From Hyphomicrobiales bacterium (GTDB taxonomy: Bacteria > Pseudomonadota > Alphaproteobacteria > Rhizobiales > Aestuariivirgaceae), in assembly GCA_026996935.1 (NCBI GenBank), contig JALWJW010000078.1, positions 1 through 6,804 on the forward strand: a DNA stretch of 6,804 bases, written 5' to 3'. Both the position numbers and the translations under genes were made by a program. Numbering within the stretch: position 1 is the stretch's first letter; every line of letters starts with the position of its first letter. The notes under the pieces were generated by a model, which was given only the letters and a program-made list of their open reading frames with translations, had not been told where the DNA came from and made no database searches. Shown in pieces: positions 1 through 5,922 of the stretch.

Positions 1-1
1 A

Positions 2-982
2 CCAAATGTTGGTGATGTGGCGGTGCCTGATCCGCGTTTAACAAAGCTTGCAGATATTGCCAGCTCTAAGGAAACTATTCCAACGCGTTTGGCGTTTGTT
101 GATATTGCTGGCCTTGTACGCGGTGCTTCTAAAGGGGAAGGTCTTGGCAATCAGTTTTTAGCCAATATTCGCGAAGTTGATGCGATTGTTCATGTGCTTC
201 GGTGTTTTGAAGATGGGGATATCACCCATGTTGAAGGCAGTGTTGATCCGCTACGTGATGCCGAAATCATTGAGACAGAATTGATGTTGTCTGATCTTGA
301 AAGTCTGGAAAAACGTCTGGTTGGTATGGAAAAGAAAGCCAAATCAGGTGAAAAAGAAGCCATCTTTTTAGCGGGTTTAATGAGAAAAGCAACAGTACTT
401 TTAGAAGATGGCAAACCTGCAAGTCTGGCTGAAATTGAGAAAGAAGAAGAAAAGGCATGGCGTGAGTTGAACCTTTTAACGGCAAAACCTGTGCTTTATG
501 TGTGTAATGTGGAAGAAGATGCCGCGGGAACAGGAAATGAATTTTCCAAGAAAGTTCAAGAAAAAGCGGATAGCGAAGGGGCTGCTGTTGTTATTATTTC
601 AGCAGCCATTGAGGAAGAAGTTGCTCAGCTTGACCGGGCCGAGCGCGGTGAGTTTTTAGAAACACTTGGCTTGAGTGAAGCTGGTCTGGATCAGCTTATT
701 CGGGTTGGCTATGGCTTGCTGGATTTGATTACTTATTTCACAATCGGGCCGAAAGAAGCACGGGCATGGACTATTGCGCAAGGCACAAAAGCGCCAAAAG
801 CTGCGGGGGTTATTCATACTGATTTTGAAAAAGGCTTCATTCGGGCTGAAACCATTGCTTATGATGATTTCATTGAATTTAATGGTGAAACAGGATGTAA
901 GGAAGCAGGTAAAATGCGGCTTGAAGGCAAGGAATATGTTGTTCAAGATGGTGATGTGATGCATTTCCGTTTTGCCAATTGA
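2..982 (+). CDS. ychF: YchF/OLA1-family ATPase, 5'-truncated by window edge
   Basis: This is the ribosome-associated, ATP-preferring P-loop protein YchF (Obg-related TRAFAC class), a cytosolic factor linked to translation and stress responses. The reading frame is open to the window edge: codons from position 2 read PNVGD before the GTG at 17, matching the family's conserved PNxG..PDPRL segment. The GTG is therefore internal and the real start lies upstream. By comparison with the ~363-residue E. coli protein, about 38 N-terminal residues carrying the P-loop are missing. Counting from the GTG at 17, the G3 motif DIAGL is at 29-33, followed by GASKGEGLGNQFL at 36-48. A Lys/Glu-rich coiled-coil stretch covers about 90-150. 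The G4-equivalent NVEE at 164-167 replaces NKxD, which is the family hallmark behind ATP preference. The C-terminal TGS domain (about 235-321) ends DGDVMHFRF. The deaminase gene follows after 25 nt, probably in the same transcript. Identification is firm. Confidence 0.96.
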   Translation, partial: PNVGDVAVPDPRLTKLADIASSKETIPTRLAFVDIAGLVRGASKGEGLGNQFLANIREVDAIVHVLRCFEDGDITHVEGSVDPLRDAEIIETELMLSDLESLEKRLVGMEKKAKSGEKEAIFLAGLMRKATVLLEDGKPASLAEIEKEEEKAWRELNLLTAKPVLYVCNVEEDAAGTGNEFSKKVQEKADSEGAAVVIISAAIEEEVAQLDRAERGEFLETLGLSEAGLDQLIRVGYGLLDLITYFTIGPKEARAWTIAQGTKAPKAAGVIHTDFEKGFIRAETIAYDDFIEFNGETGCKEAGKMRLEGKEYVVQDGDVMHFRFAN

Positions 983-1007
983 TTTCTAAAACTTACAGAG
1001 TTCTCCC

Positions 1008-2024
1008 ATGAGTTTCATCAAGCGCTTTATTGAAGAAATGCCCAAGGCAGAACTTCATTTGCATATTGAAGGCACGCTAGAGCCGGAAATGATGTTGGCG
1101 CTGGCTAAGCGTAATAAAGTTAAATTGCCATATGCCAGTCTGGAAGATGTGCGCAAGGCCTATGAATTTAGCTGCCTGCAAGACTTTCTCGATGTGTATT
1201 ATCTGGGCATGTCTGTATTATTGACCAGTGATGATTTTTTTGATTTGGCTTATGCTTATCTTGAAAAAATGAATGCTCAAAATGTGCGCCATGTGGAAGT
1301 GTTTTTTGATCCGCAAGGTCATACCGAACGCGGTGTGTCGTTTGATACTGTCATGACGGGTTTAACCAATGCGTTTGATAAAGCCAAACGTGATTTTGGC
1401 ATCAGCTCAAAACTCATAATGTGTTTTTTACGTCATTTGCCCGAGGACAGTGCGTTTGAAACCTTGGAATCGGCGTGTAAATGTAAAAGTTATATTCATG
1501 GCGTAGGTCTAGATTCATCAGAAAATGGCCATCCGCCATCCAAGTTTGAGCGGGTGTTTAAACAGGCGCGTGAGAGCGGGTTTGTCGCGGTTGCCCATGC
1601 TGGAGAAGAAGGCCCGCCTGCTTATGTGAGTGAAGCACTTGATTTGTTACAGATTAAGCGGATCGATCACGGCAATCGATTGCTTGAAGATGGTGCTCTG
1701 ACCAGACGAGTTGCTGATAGCGGCATGGCGATGACTGTTTGCCCGTTATCGAACAAGCGTTTGCAGGTGGTTGAGGATTTAAGCAATCACCCTTTGCGAA
1801 AAATGTTGAAAGCCGGGTTGCGCCCAACAATCAATTCAGATGATCCATCATATTTTGGCGGCTATATGAATGAGAATTACTTAGCCTTGCAAACCGCGCT
1901 TGATTTAAATTTGGACGAGATTATACAATTGGGTCGAAACTCGTTTTTAGGCTCATTTATGACAGACAAAGAAAAACAAAAGTCGTTAGACGATTTTGAT
2001 TTATTTACGCAAAAATTTAGGTAG
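1008..2024 (+). CDS. Adenine deaminase (Add/Aah1-type amidohydrolase)
   Basis: This is a zinc-dependent cytosolic purine deaminase of the adenosine/AMP deaminase superfamily. It has 338 residues, the usual length. Zinc ligands are visible as H17 and H19 (HLHIEG), H197 (HAGEEG) and D278 (NSDDP, 276-280). E200 is the catalytic acid/base, H221 (IDHG) is the second catalytic His, and D279 follows the metal Asp. Substrate choice is the open point. The segment GVGLDSSENGHPPSKF (165-180) matches the pattern I know from adenine deaminases (bacterial Pa0148-like and fungal Aah1), where adenosine deaminases have a GxDLxGDE-type segment. I therefore infer adenine to hypoxanthine plus ammonia (EC 3.5.4.2). 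Automatic pipelines often call such proteins adenosine deaminase. The ATG follows a weak AGAG (997-1000) at 7 nt. The gene after it is apt, 8 nt downstream, which supports adenine as the substrate. Confidence 0.9.
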   Translation: MSFIKRFIEEMPKAELHLHIEGTLEPEMMLALAKRNKVKLPYASLEDVRKAYEFSCLQDFLDVYYLGMSVLLTSDDFFDLAYAYLEKMNAQNVRHVEVFFDPQGHTERGVSFDTVMTGLTNAFDKAKRDFGISSKLIMCFLRHLPEDSAFETLESACKCKSYIHGVGLDSSENGHPPSKFERVFKQARESGFVAVAHAGEEGPPAYVSEALDLLQIKRIDHGNRLLEDGALTRRVADSGMAMTVCPLSNKRLQVVEDLSNHPLRKMLKAGLRPTINSDDPSYFGGYMNENYLALQTALDLNLDEIIQLGRNSFLGSFMTDKEKQKSLDDFDLFTQKFR

Positions 2025-2028
2025 GAAA
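2023..2028 (+). promoter_or_regulatory. Ribosome binding site of apt, overlapping the deaminase stop codon
   Basis: AGGAAA begins inside the TAG stop codon (2022-2024) of the deaminase gene. The AGGA core ends 6 nt before the apt ATG at 2033. This placement supports translational coupling of the two genes and fixes the apt start. Confidence 0.7.
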
Positions 2029-2032
2029 TATT

Positions 2033-2578
2033 ATGGACCTTCGTAACGGTTTCGATATTAAACGATATATTCGCACTATTCCTGATTACCCAAAAAAAGG
2101 TGTGCAGTTTCGTGATATTACGACATTGCTTTCAGACCCGCACGGGTTTCGGGCTGGCGTTGATGAATTGATGTGGCCGTTTTTGCGGGTTGATATTGAT
2201 TATGTGGTGGGCATTGAAGCGCGCGGATTTATTTTGGGCGGGGCTATTGCTCACGAATTGGGAAAAGGTTTTGTGCCTATCCGTAAAAAGGGCAAATTGC
2301 CGGGCAAAACTATTGGTAAAGAATACCAACTCGAATATGGTGTTGATCGCATTGAAATGCATTCTGATGCCATTAAACAGGGTGATAAAATTCTTTTGAT
2401 TGATGATCTGATCGCAACGGGCGGTACGGCAATTGCTGCTGCAGAATTATTGCAGGAATCTGGCGCTGATATTGTCGCGGCTGCTTTTGTGGTGGACTTG
2501 CCAGATTTAGGTGGTTCAGAAAAATTGCGGGCTAAAGGTGTTAAGCTTCACACCTTGGTTGAGTTTGAAGGCGATTAG
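2033..2578 (+). CDS. apt: Adenine phosphoribosyltransferase
   Basis: This cytosolic type I phosphoribosyltransferase converts adenine plus PRPP to AMP plus pyrophosphate. It has 181 residues, typical of bacterial Apt. The N-terminal hood region includes IRTIPDYPKKGVQFRDIT (13-30), a strong Apt signature. VVGIEARGFILG (58-69) provides the conserved ARGF segment. VPIRKKGKLPG (81-91) covers the flexible loop region. The PRPP-binding motif LLIDDLIATGGTA is at 121-133 with the acidic pair D124-D125. The ATG has a well-placed AGGA that overlaps the preceding stop codon. The gene sits 8 nt after the deaminase, so one transcript would encode both the salvage route (adenine to AMP) and the diversion route (adenine to hypoxanthine). 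Its last 38 bp overlap the 3' end of the convergent methyltransferase gene, and no intrinsic terminator is visible after it. Identification is firm. Confidence 0.97.
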   Translation: MDLRNGFDIKRYIRTIPDYPKKGVQFRDITTLLSDPHGFRAGVDELMWPFLRVDIDYVVGIEARGFILGGAIAHELGKGFVPIRKKGKLPGKTIGKEYQLEYGVDRIEMHSDAIKQGDKILLIDDLIATGGTAIAAAELLQESGADIVAAAFVVDLPDLGGSEKLRAKGVKLHTLVEFEGD

Positions 2579-3197
2579 GCTGTTTTTTTAACACAACGGC
2601 AAGATTATTGGCAGGCAGGCTAAAAATCTGTTTGAGAATGAGATTATGCGTTAAAGCCAATTGTTGAATGTCTTCCAATTGGCGAATGCCCCATTGCGGG
2701 TTACGATATTTTAAGTTTTTGTCGAATGATTGATTGCTGGGGGCAAAGGCAACGTCGTGTTGTTTGAACGGTCCGTAAAGAATAAGTAGTCCATTGGTTG
2801 CTAATCTGTTGCCAGCGCCTGCCAACAGGCCTTTTGTGGCGGCATAGGGGGCAATGTGGATCATGTTCATGGATAAAATCGCATCAACCTGATTGGGCAA
2901 TCCTTTTATGGGTTGGCCCGTCATCCATTGTTGGTCTGTGACATCTAGAAATTGGGCAGGTTGAATAGAAAGTTCTTGCAAATGCTCGCGCCAAGCATTT
3001 ATTGAGGCAATTGCATCGCTTGAAATATCAGTTGGCCACCATGTCAGGTTTTTGATGTGTGATGTAAAGAACGGGCCGTGTTGGCCAGTCCCCGAAGCGA
3101 TCTCAATGACGTTTAAGGGTTTTGTCGGTAAAATCGATTGCAGCACATTGAGCATGGGCTGTTTGTTGCGGTGAAAGGCGGGCGCGTCTTGTCTCAT
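2541..3197 (-). CDS. DUF938 (UPF0585/METTL26-like) class I SAM-dependent methyltransferase
   Basis: This is a 218-residue predicted cytosolic methyltransferase of the DUF938 family, whose substrate is unknown. The start region DAPAFHRNKQPMLNVL (4-19) matches the family's N-terminal AxxRNxxPIL motif. The SAM-binding glycine-rich loop is EIASGTGQHG (32-41), and WPTD (54-57) gives the acidic residue after strand 2. NMIHIAP (111-117), LYGPF (140-144), APSNQSFD (152-159) and PANNLAVV (195-202) are family-conserved blocks. On the - strand an AGGA (complement of 3202-3205) lies 4 nt before the ATG. The 3' end is odd. Members usually stop soon after the NNLxVV block, but here an extra tail (about residues 206-218) is encoded across an A7 run and overlaps the last 38 bp of apt on the other strand. 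The gene is transcribed divergently from the MBL gene. Confidence 0.92.
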   Translation of the reverse strand: MRQDAPAFHRNKQPMLNVLQSILPTKPLNVIEIASGTGQHGPFFTSHIKNLTWWPTDISSDAIASINAWREHLQELSIQPAQFLDVTDQQWMTGQPIKGLPNQVDAILSMNMIHIAPYAATKGLLAGAGNRLATNGLLILYGPFKQHDVAFAPSNQSFDKNLKYRNPQWGIRQLEDIQQLALTHNLILKQIFSLPANNLAVVLKKQPNRLQTQPRCEA

Positions 3198-3265
3198 TTT
3201 GTCCTAACTTTTGGGTCACTCTACCATAAAGCTTTCATTGTTAGGGGGTAAGTTTTCACAAAGCC

Positions 3266-3294
3266 TTGAAATGTGCGTGACAAATACGTATATG
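3266..3294 (+). promoter_or_regulatory. Candidate sigma70-type promoter of the MBL gene
   Basis: TTGAAA (3266-3271, 5 of 6 match to TTGACA) is followed after 17 nt by TATATG (3289-3294, 4 of 6 match to TATAAT). The left arm of the inverted repeat covers the -10 element, and the right arm would fall just after the expected transcription start near 3301. That geometry suits repression. The assignment rests only on consensus matching, and alternative pairs such as GTGACA at 3277 are possible. Confidence 0.4.
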
Positions 3295-3317
3295 AGAAAA
3301 AACTAATATACGTATTT
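3282..3317. promoter_or_regulatory. Perfect 12-bp inverted repeat around ATACGTAT, putative repressor operator
   Basis: AAATACGTATAT (3282-3293) and ATATACGTATTT (3306-3317) are exact reverse complements separated by 12 nt. Each arm also contains the self-palindrome ATACGTAT, and the two CG centres are 24 bp apart, so two dimers could bind the same DNA face approximately. The element ends 15 bp before the MBL start codon at 3333. AT-rich palindromes of this kind are typical of ArsR/SmtB-type winged-helix repressors. In other Proteobacteria related persulfide-dioxygenase genes are controlled by BigR/SqrR-type ArsR regulators. No regulator gene lies in this window, so the identity of the binder is inferred. 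Confidence 0.6.
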
Positions 3318-3322
3318 TGTAT

Positions 3323-3326
3323 GGAG
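3323..3326 (+). promoter_or_regulatory. Ribosome binding site that decides the MBL gene start
   Basis: GGAG lies 6 nt before the ATG at 3333, ideal spacing. The other in-frame starts, GTG 3273 and ATG 3321, have no Shine-Dalgarno sequence. GTG 3273 would also force translation through the inverted repeat. Confidence 0.75.
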
Positions 3327-3332
3327 ACAGAC

Positions 3333-4244
3333 ATGTCCTTAGATTCTTTGCCTATTAATATGGCTCAAAAAACCCCGATTGAGGCGTTTTTTGATGCGCC
3401 AACCAATACCATTAGTTACGTTGTTTATGACAATGATACTAAAGCCTGCGCCATTTATGATGCGGTGCTTGATTTTGATTTTAGTGCCGGGTGTATTGGA
3501 TATGAAGCGGCTGATAAGATCATCGACTTTATAGAAAAAAATGAATTAAAACCTGAGTGGTTGATCGAAACCCATGCTCATGCCGATCATTTGTCGGCAG
3601 CCCCTTATATTCAGGAAAAACTTGGCGGAAAAATTGCCATTGGTGAACACATTATTGAGGTGCAGAACATTTTCGGCAAAGTGTTTAATGCTGGCACTGA
3701 ATTTGAGCGCGATGGCAGCCAATTTGATAAATTGTTCAAAGATGGTGACACGTATAAAATCGGCAATCTGGATGCTTTTGTCATGCACACACCGGGGCAC
3801 ACGCCTGCCTGTATGGTGCATGTGATCGGTGATGCGGCAGTTGTCGGTGATACATTGTTTATGCCTGATGGCGGCACCGCGCGTGCAGATTTTCCCGGTG
3901 GTGATGCCAAGACATTATACAACTCAATCAAAAAAGTGTTGAGCCTGCCAGATGATATGCGCTTGTTCATGTGTCATGACTATGCCCCGAACGGGCGTGA
4001 GATTAAGTGGGAAACCACAGTGGCTGAAGAGCGGGCAAATAATATTCACGTCAAAGAAGGCATTAGCCAGGATGAGTTTGTGAAAATGCGGTCCGAGCGT
4101 GATAAAACCTTGTCTGTGCCTAAATTGATCATCCCTTCGGTACAGGTGAATATGCAGGCTGGTAAATTGCCAGAACCTGAAGACAATGGCATGAGCTACC
4201 TTAAAGTGCCGTTGAATGCATTGTGTATGACCGAATTGAAATAA
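3333..4244 (+). CDS. MBL-fold hydrolase, Blh/ETHE1-like putative persulfide (sulfur) dioxygenase
   Basis: Read from ATG 3333 the protein has 303 residues and no signal peptide or membrane segment, so it is cytosolic. The metallo-beta-lactamase motif THAHADH is at 80-86. H156 (HTPGHTPA), D173 (VGDTLF) and H215 (CHDY) are the remaining canonical metal-site positions. H81, H156 and D173 correspond to the mononuclear iron ligands of ETHE1-type persulfide dioxygenases. The block GGTARADFPGGDA (180-192) and the C-terminal PSVQVNMQAGKLPEPEDNG (268-286) are typical of the bacterial group related to the C-terminal domain of Blh. Those enzymes oxidise glutathione persulfide to sulfite plus glutathione, and I infer that reaction here. 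Blh proteins often carry an N-terminal DUF442 phosphatase-like domain, and some relatives carry a rhodanese domain; this one has neither. A promoter-embedded palindrome suggests sulfide- or persulfide-responsive repression. Glyoxalase II is a less likely alternative because the C-terminal blocks differ. Confidence 0.85.
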   Translation: MSLDSLPINMAQKTPIEAFFDAPTNTISYVVYDNDTKACAIYDAVLDFDFSAGCIGYEAADKIIDFIEKNELKPEWLIETHAHADHLSAAPYIQEKLGGKIAIGEHIIEVQNIFGKVFNAGTEFERDGSQFDKLFKDGDTYKIGNLDAFVMHTPGHTPACMVHVIGDAAVVGDTLFMPDGGTARADFPGGDAKTLYNSIKKVLSLPDDMRLFMCHDYAPNGREIKWETTVAEERANNIHVKEGISQDEFVKMRSERDKTLSVPKLIIPSVQVNMQAGKLPEPEDNGMSYLKVPLNALCMTELK

Positions 4245-4255
4245 GCACTTATGAT

Positions 4256-4295
4256 AAACCCATCAAAATCAATTAAGCGGTTTTGATGGGTTTTT
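4256..4295. terminator. Intrinsic terminator, probably bidirectional
   Basis: AAACCCATCAAAA (4256-4268) pairs perfectly over 13 bp with TTTTGATGGGTTT (4281-4293), leaving a 12-nt loop. T residues run to 4295 on the + strand. The hairpin begins 12 nt after the MBL stop codon. On the - strand it lies about 20 nt beyond the end of the ThDP enzyme gene, with a T-run inside the stem end, so it probably terminates both convergent transcripts. Confidence 0.88.
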
Positions 4296-4314
4296 ATGTG
4301 CGTCAGATGGATGG

Positions 4315-5922
4315 TTATAATCGGCCATCATAGGCTTTGCGCCCAATGCGGGCAGCAATGAGGGTGAAGCTGTCACGGCTAAGAGCGGCGGTGATTTCAT
4401 TGTTGATTTCCTCGCGTGTGTCGCACCAGGCGCCATAACCACCAAGGGCTTTGGCAACGGCGGGAAAATCTGTGCCGCTAAAATCAACAGCAAGATTGGC
4501 CATTTGAGAACTGCGTTGTTTAATCTCGATGAGGCCAAGGCTTTCATCAACAAAAACAATGATGGGGATGCCTAATTTATGATCGCGGATTGTAGCCAAT
4601 TCTCCTAAAAACATTTCTAACCCGGCATCGCCAAGGAAAGCGGCAACGGGGCGTTCTGGTTCTGCAATTTTTCGGCCTGTGGCAAGCGGGACCGCGCACC
4701 CCATGGTGCAAAGGGCCGATGATTGCAGTAAACCGCGCGGTTCGGTGCATTGCCAGATTTGCGAAAGCAAAATACGGTGCGCACCTGAATCTACCGTGAT
4801 GATGGTGTTGTCAGGCAAAGCTTTGCGACACTCATCAATGACGGCGGCTGGTCCCCATTTTTCATCCAGTTTCAAGTGTGCTCGTAAATTTGATTTCGCG
4901 ATGGTTGGTTCACCGTCTGGCCAGTTCTGGGATGGCTGGTTGTTTTTTTCGATAGCTTCTAAGCCAGCGGCAATATCGCCGACAAAATTAATGGCAGCCT
5001 GATGCATGTAATGGGTGTTGGAAATAGCAGAAAGCTCAATCACTCTGGCATCTTCATCCCAAATGTTTTGCCATCCGATGCGCATTTCAATCGGGTCGTA
5101 ACCAGCTAAAATAATATAATCGCTTTGTTTAATAAGCGGGAGTAATTCTTTATCGGCCGATGGTGCAAGACCTGCCCCGCCTAAACACAGCGGATCGGTT
5201 TCAGGCAAAATTCCTTTGGCTTTGTATGTGGTGATAAGGGGGATGTTATGGGTTTTGCAAAATTGAGCAACGGCCTGTGCGCCATCTATTTGGTTTAAAG
5301 CATCAACGCCTGCAATGATGAGGGGTTTTTGTGATTGTTTGAGCCATGTGCGGGCTTTGTCTAATTGCGGGCTGGCGGCAGGGCCAACGCGGCTTAAGGG
5401 TGCGCGGCGCGGCCAATTGGGATTTGCCTTGTTTTGCTGAACATCAATAGGTACATCAAGCAAGACAGGCCCTGGTCTTGCTTGCATAGCAATGGCCACG
5501 GCCTTATCCGCAATGACTGCAGCATTTGAAGTTTCGACTCGAAAAGCAGCTTTTGTTACTTCTTGCGCCAGTTTGATGTGGTCAAAAACCTGATGGGTGT
5601 AGGTTTGTTGTTGAATGGCAGGCACACAGCCTGTCAGCGCAATCATCGGTACGCGATCTTGCAGTGCGTTGGCGATCACATTAATGGCGTTGGCAATGCC
5701 CGGGCCAATGGTGGCAATTAAAATGGCGGGCGCGCCATCAAAGTGAAATACGCCTTCGCCCATAAAGCCAGCGCAATTTTCGTGCTTAACCAAATGCATT
5801 TTGATACCGGCGTGCTCAAGGGCATCCATGAGGACCATTACCTCACCACCCGGAATTCCAAAAGCATGGCGGCAACCTGCATCATATAAGCGTTGAGCAA
5901 TAATGTCAGAAGCTGTTGGCAT
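4315..5922 (-). CDS. ThDP-dependent enzyme, acetolactate-synthase superfamily, substrate unassigned
   Basis: This 535-residue cytosolic protein has the three-domain layout of the acetolactate synthase/pyruvate decarboxylase superfamily. The N-terminal pyrimidine-binding domain (about 1-165) has FGIPGGE (21-27) and KHENCAGFMGEG (46-57) with catalytic Glu E48. The central domain covers about 185-330. The C-terminal PP-binding domain (about 350-535) has FLGDAGLEM (429-437). The cofactor-metal motif is unusual: GDAG replaces the common GDGG, and VDESLGLIEIKQR (458-470) replaces the NNGS-type segment, so D459 probably takes the place of the metal-binding Asn. It is unlikely to be a housekeeping IlvB: it is shorter than usual, has no ilvN after it and sits in a different context. 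Its ATG overlaps the stop codon of the acyl-CoA-dehydrogenase-like gene by one base (TAATG), with AAGGA (complement of 5931-5935) 8 nt upstream, so the two are translationally coupled. A ThDP-linked decarboxylase or lyase acting on a 2-keto or acyl-CoA intermediate of the same pathway is a reasonable inference, but the substrate cannot be read from the sequence. Confidence 0.85.
   Translation of the reverse strand: MPTASDIIAQRLYDAGCRHAFGIPGGEVMVLMDALEHAGIKMHLVKHENCAGFMGEGVFHFDGAPAILIATIGPGIANAINVIANALQDRVPMIALTGCVPAIQQQTYTHQVFDHIKLAQEVTKAAFRVETSNAAVIADKAVAIAMQARPGPVLLDVPIDVQQNKANPNWPRRAPLSRVGPAASPQLDKARTWLKQSQKPLIIAGVDALNQIDGAQAVAQFCKTHNIPLITTYKAKGILPETDPLCLGGAGLAPSADKELLPLIKQSDYIILAGYDPIEMRIGWQNIWDEDARVIELSAISNTHYMHQAAINFVGDIAAGLEAIEKNNQPSQNWPDGEPTIAKSNLRAHLKLDEKWGPAAVIDECRKALPDNTIITVDSGAHRILLSQIWQCTEPRGLLQSSALCTMGCAVPLATGRKIAEPERPVAAFLGDAGLEMFLGELATIRDHKLGIPIIVFVDESLGLIEIKQRSSQMANLAVDFSGTDFPAVAKALGGYGAWCDTREEINNEITAALSRDSFTLIAARIGRKAYDGRL

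Larger units (their letters stand above)
3198..3332. promoter_or_regulatory. Divergent intergenic promoter region between DUF938 and MBL genes
   Basis: This 135-bp AT-rich gap is the only sizeable non-coding stretch in the window and separates two divergently transcribed genes. It carries the putative operator and promoter for the right-hand gene, listed separately. For the leftward gene only a Shine-Dalgarno AGGA is clear. I found no convincing -35/-10 pair on that strand. Confidence 0.75.

Noticed and set aside
190..485. Minus-strand open frames inside ychF, and similar frames inside the other genes (for example 2132-2362, 3546-3970, 4269-4559, 4679-5002)
   Set aside because: All lie antisense to or out of frame with well-supported genes, encode low-complexity or unrecognisable sequence, and lack their own ribosome binding sites. 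They are shadows.
1008..2024. Labelling the deaminase as adenosine deaminase (add)
   Set aside because: The fold and zinc site fit both enzymes, but the LDSSENGHPPSKF segment and the apt neighbour favour adenine as substrate. I therefore left the symbol empty.
3203..3245. CCTAAC (3203-3208) and GTTAGG (3240-3245) as an inverted repeat in the intergenic region
   Set aside because: It has only 6-bp arms with a 31-nt spacer, a match expected by chance, and no clear promoter lies around it.
3273..3332. N-terminal extension of the MBL protein from GTG 3273
   Set aside because: The 20 extra residues would be encoded through the inverted repeat and the promoter. There is no ribosome binding site before 3273 and no family similarity in the extension, while GGAG is ideally spaced before ATG 3333.
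4315..5922. Annotation of the ThDP enzyme as housekeeping acetolactate synthase IlvB
   Set aside because: The protein is shorter than IlvB, has a divergent cofactor-metal motif, is not followed by ilvN (a terminator follows) and is coupled to an acyl-CoA-dehydrogenase-like gene.
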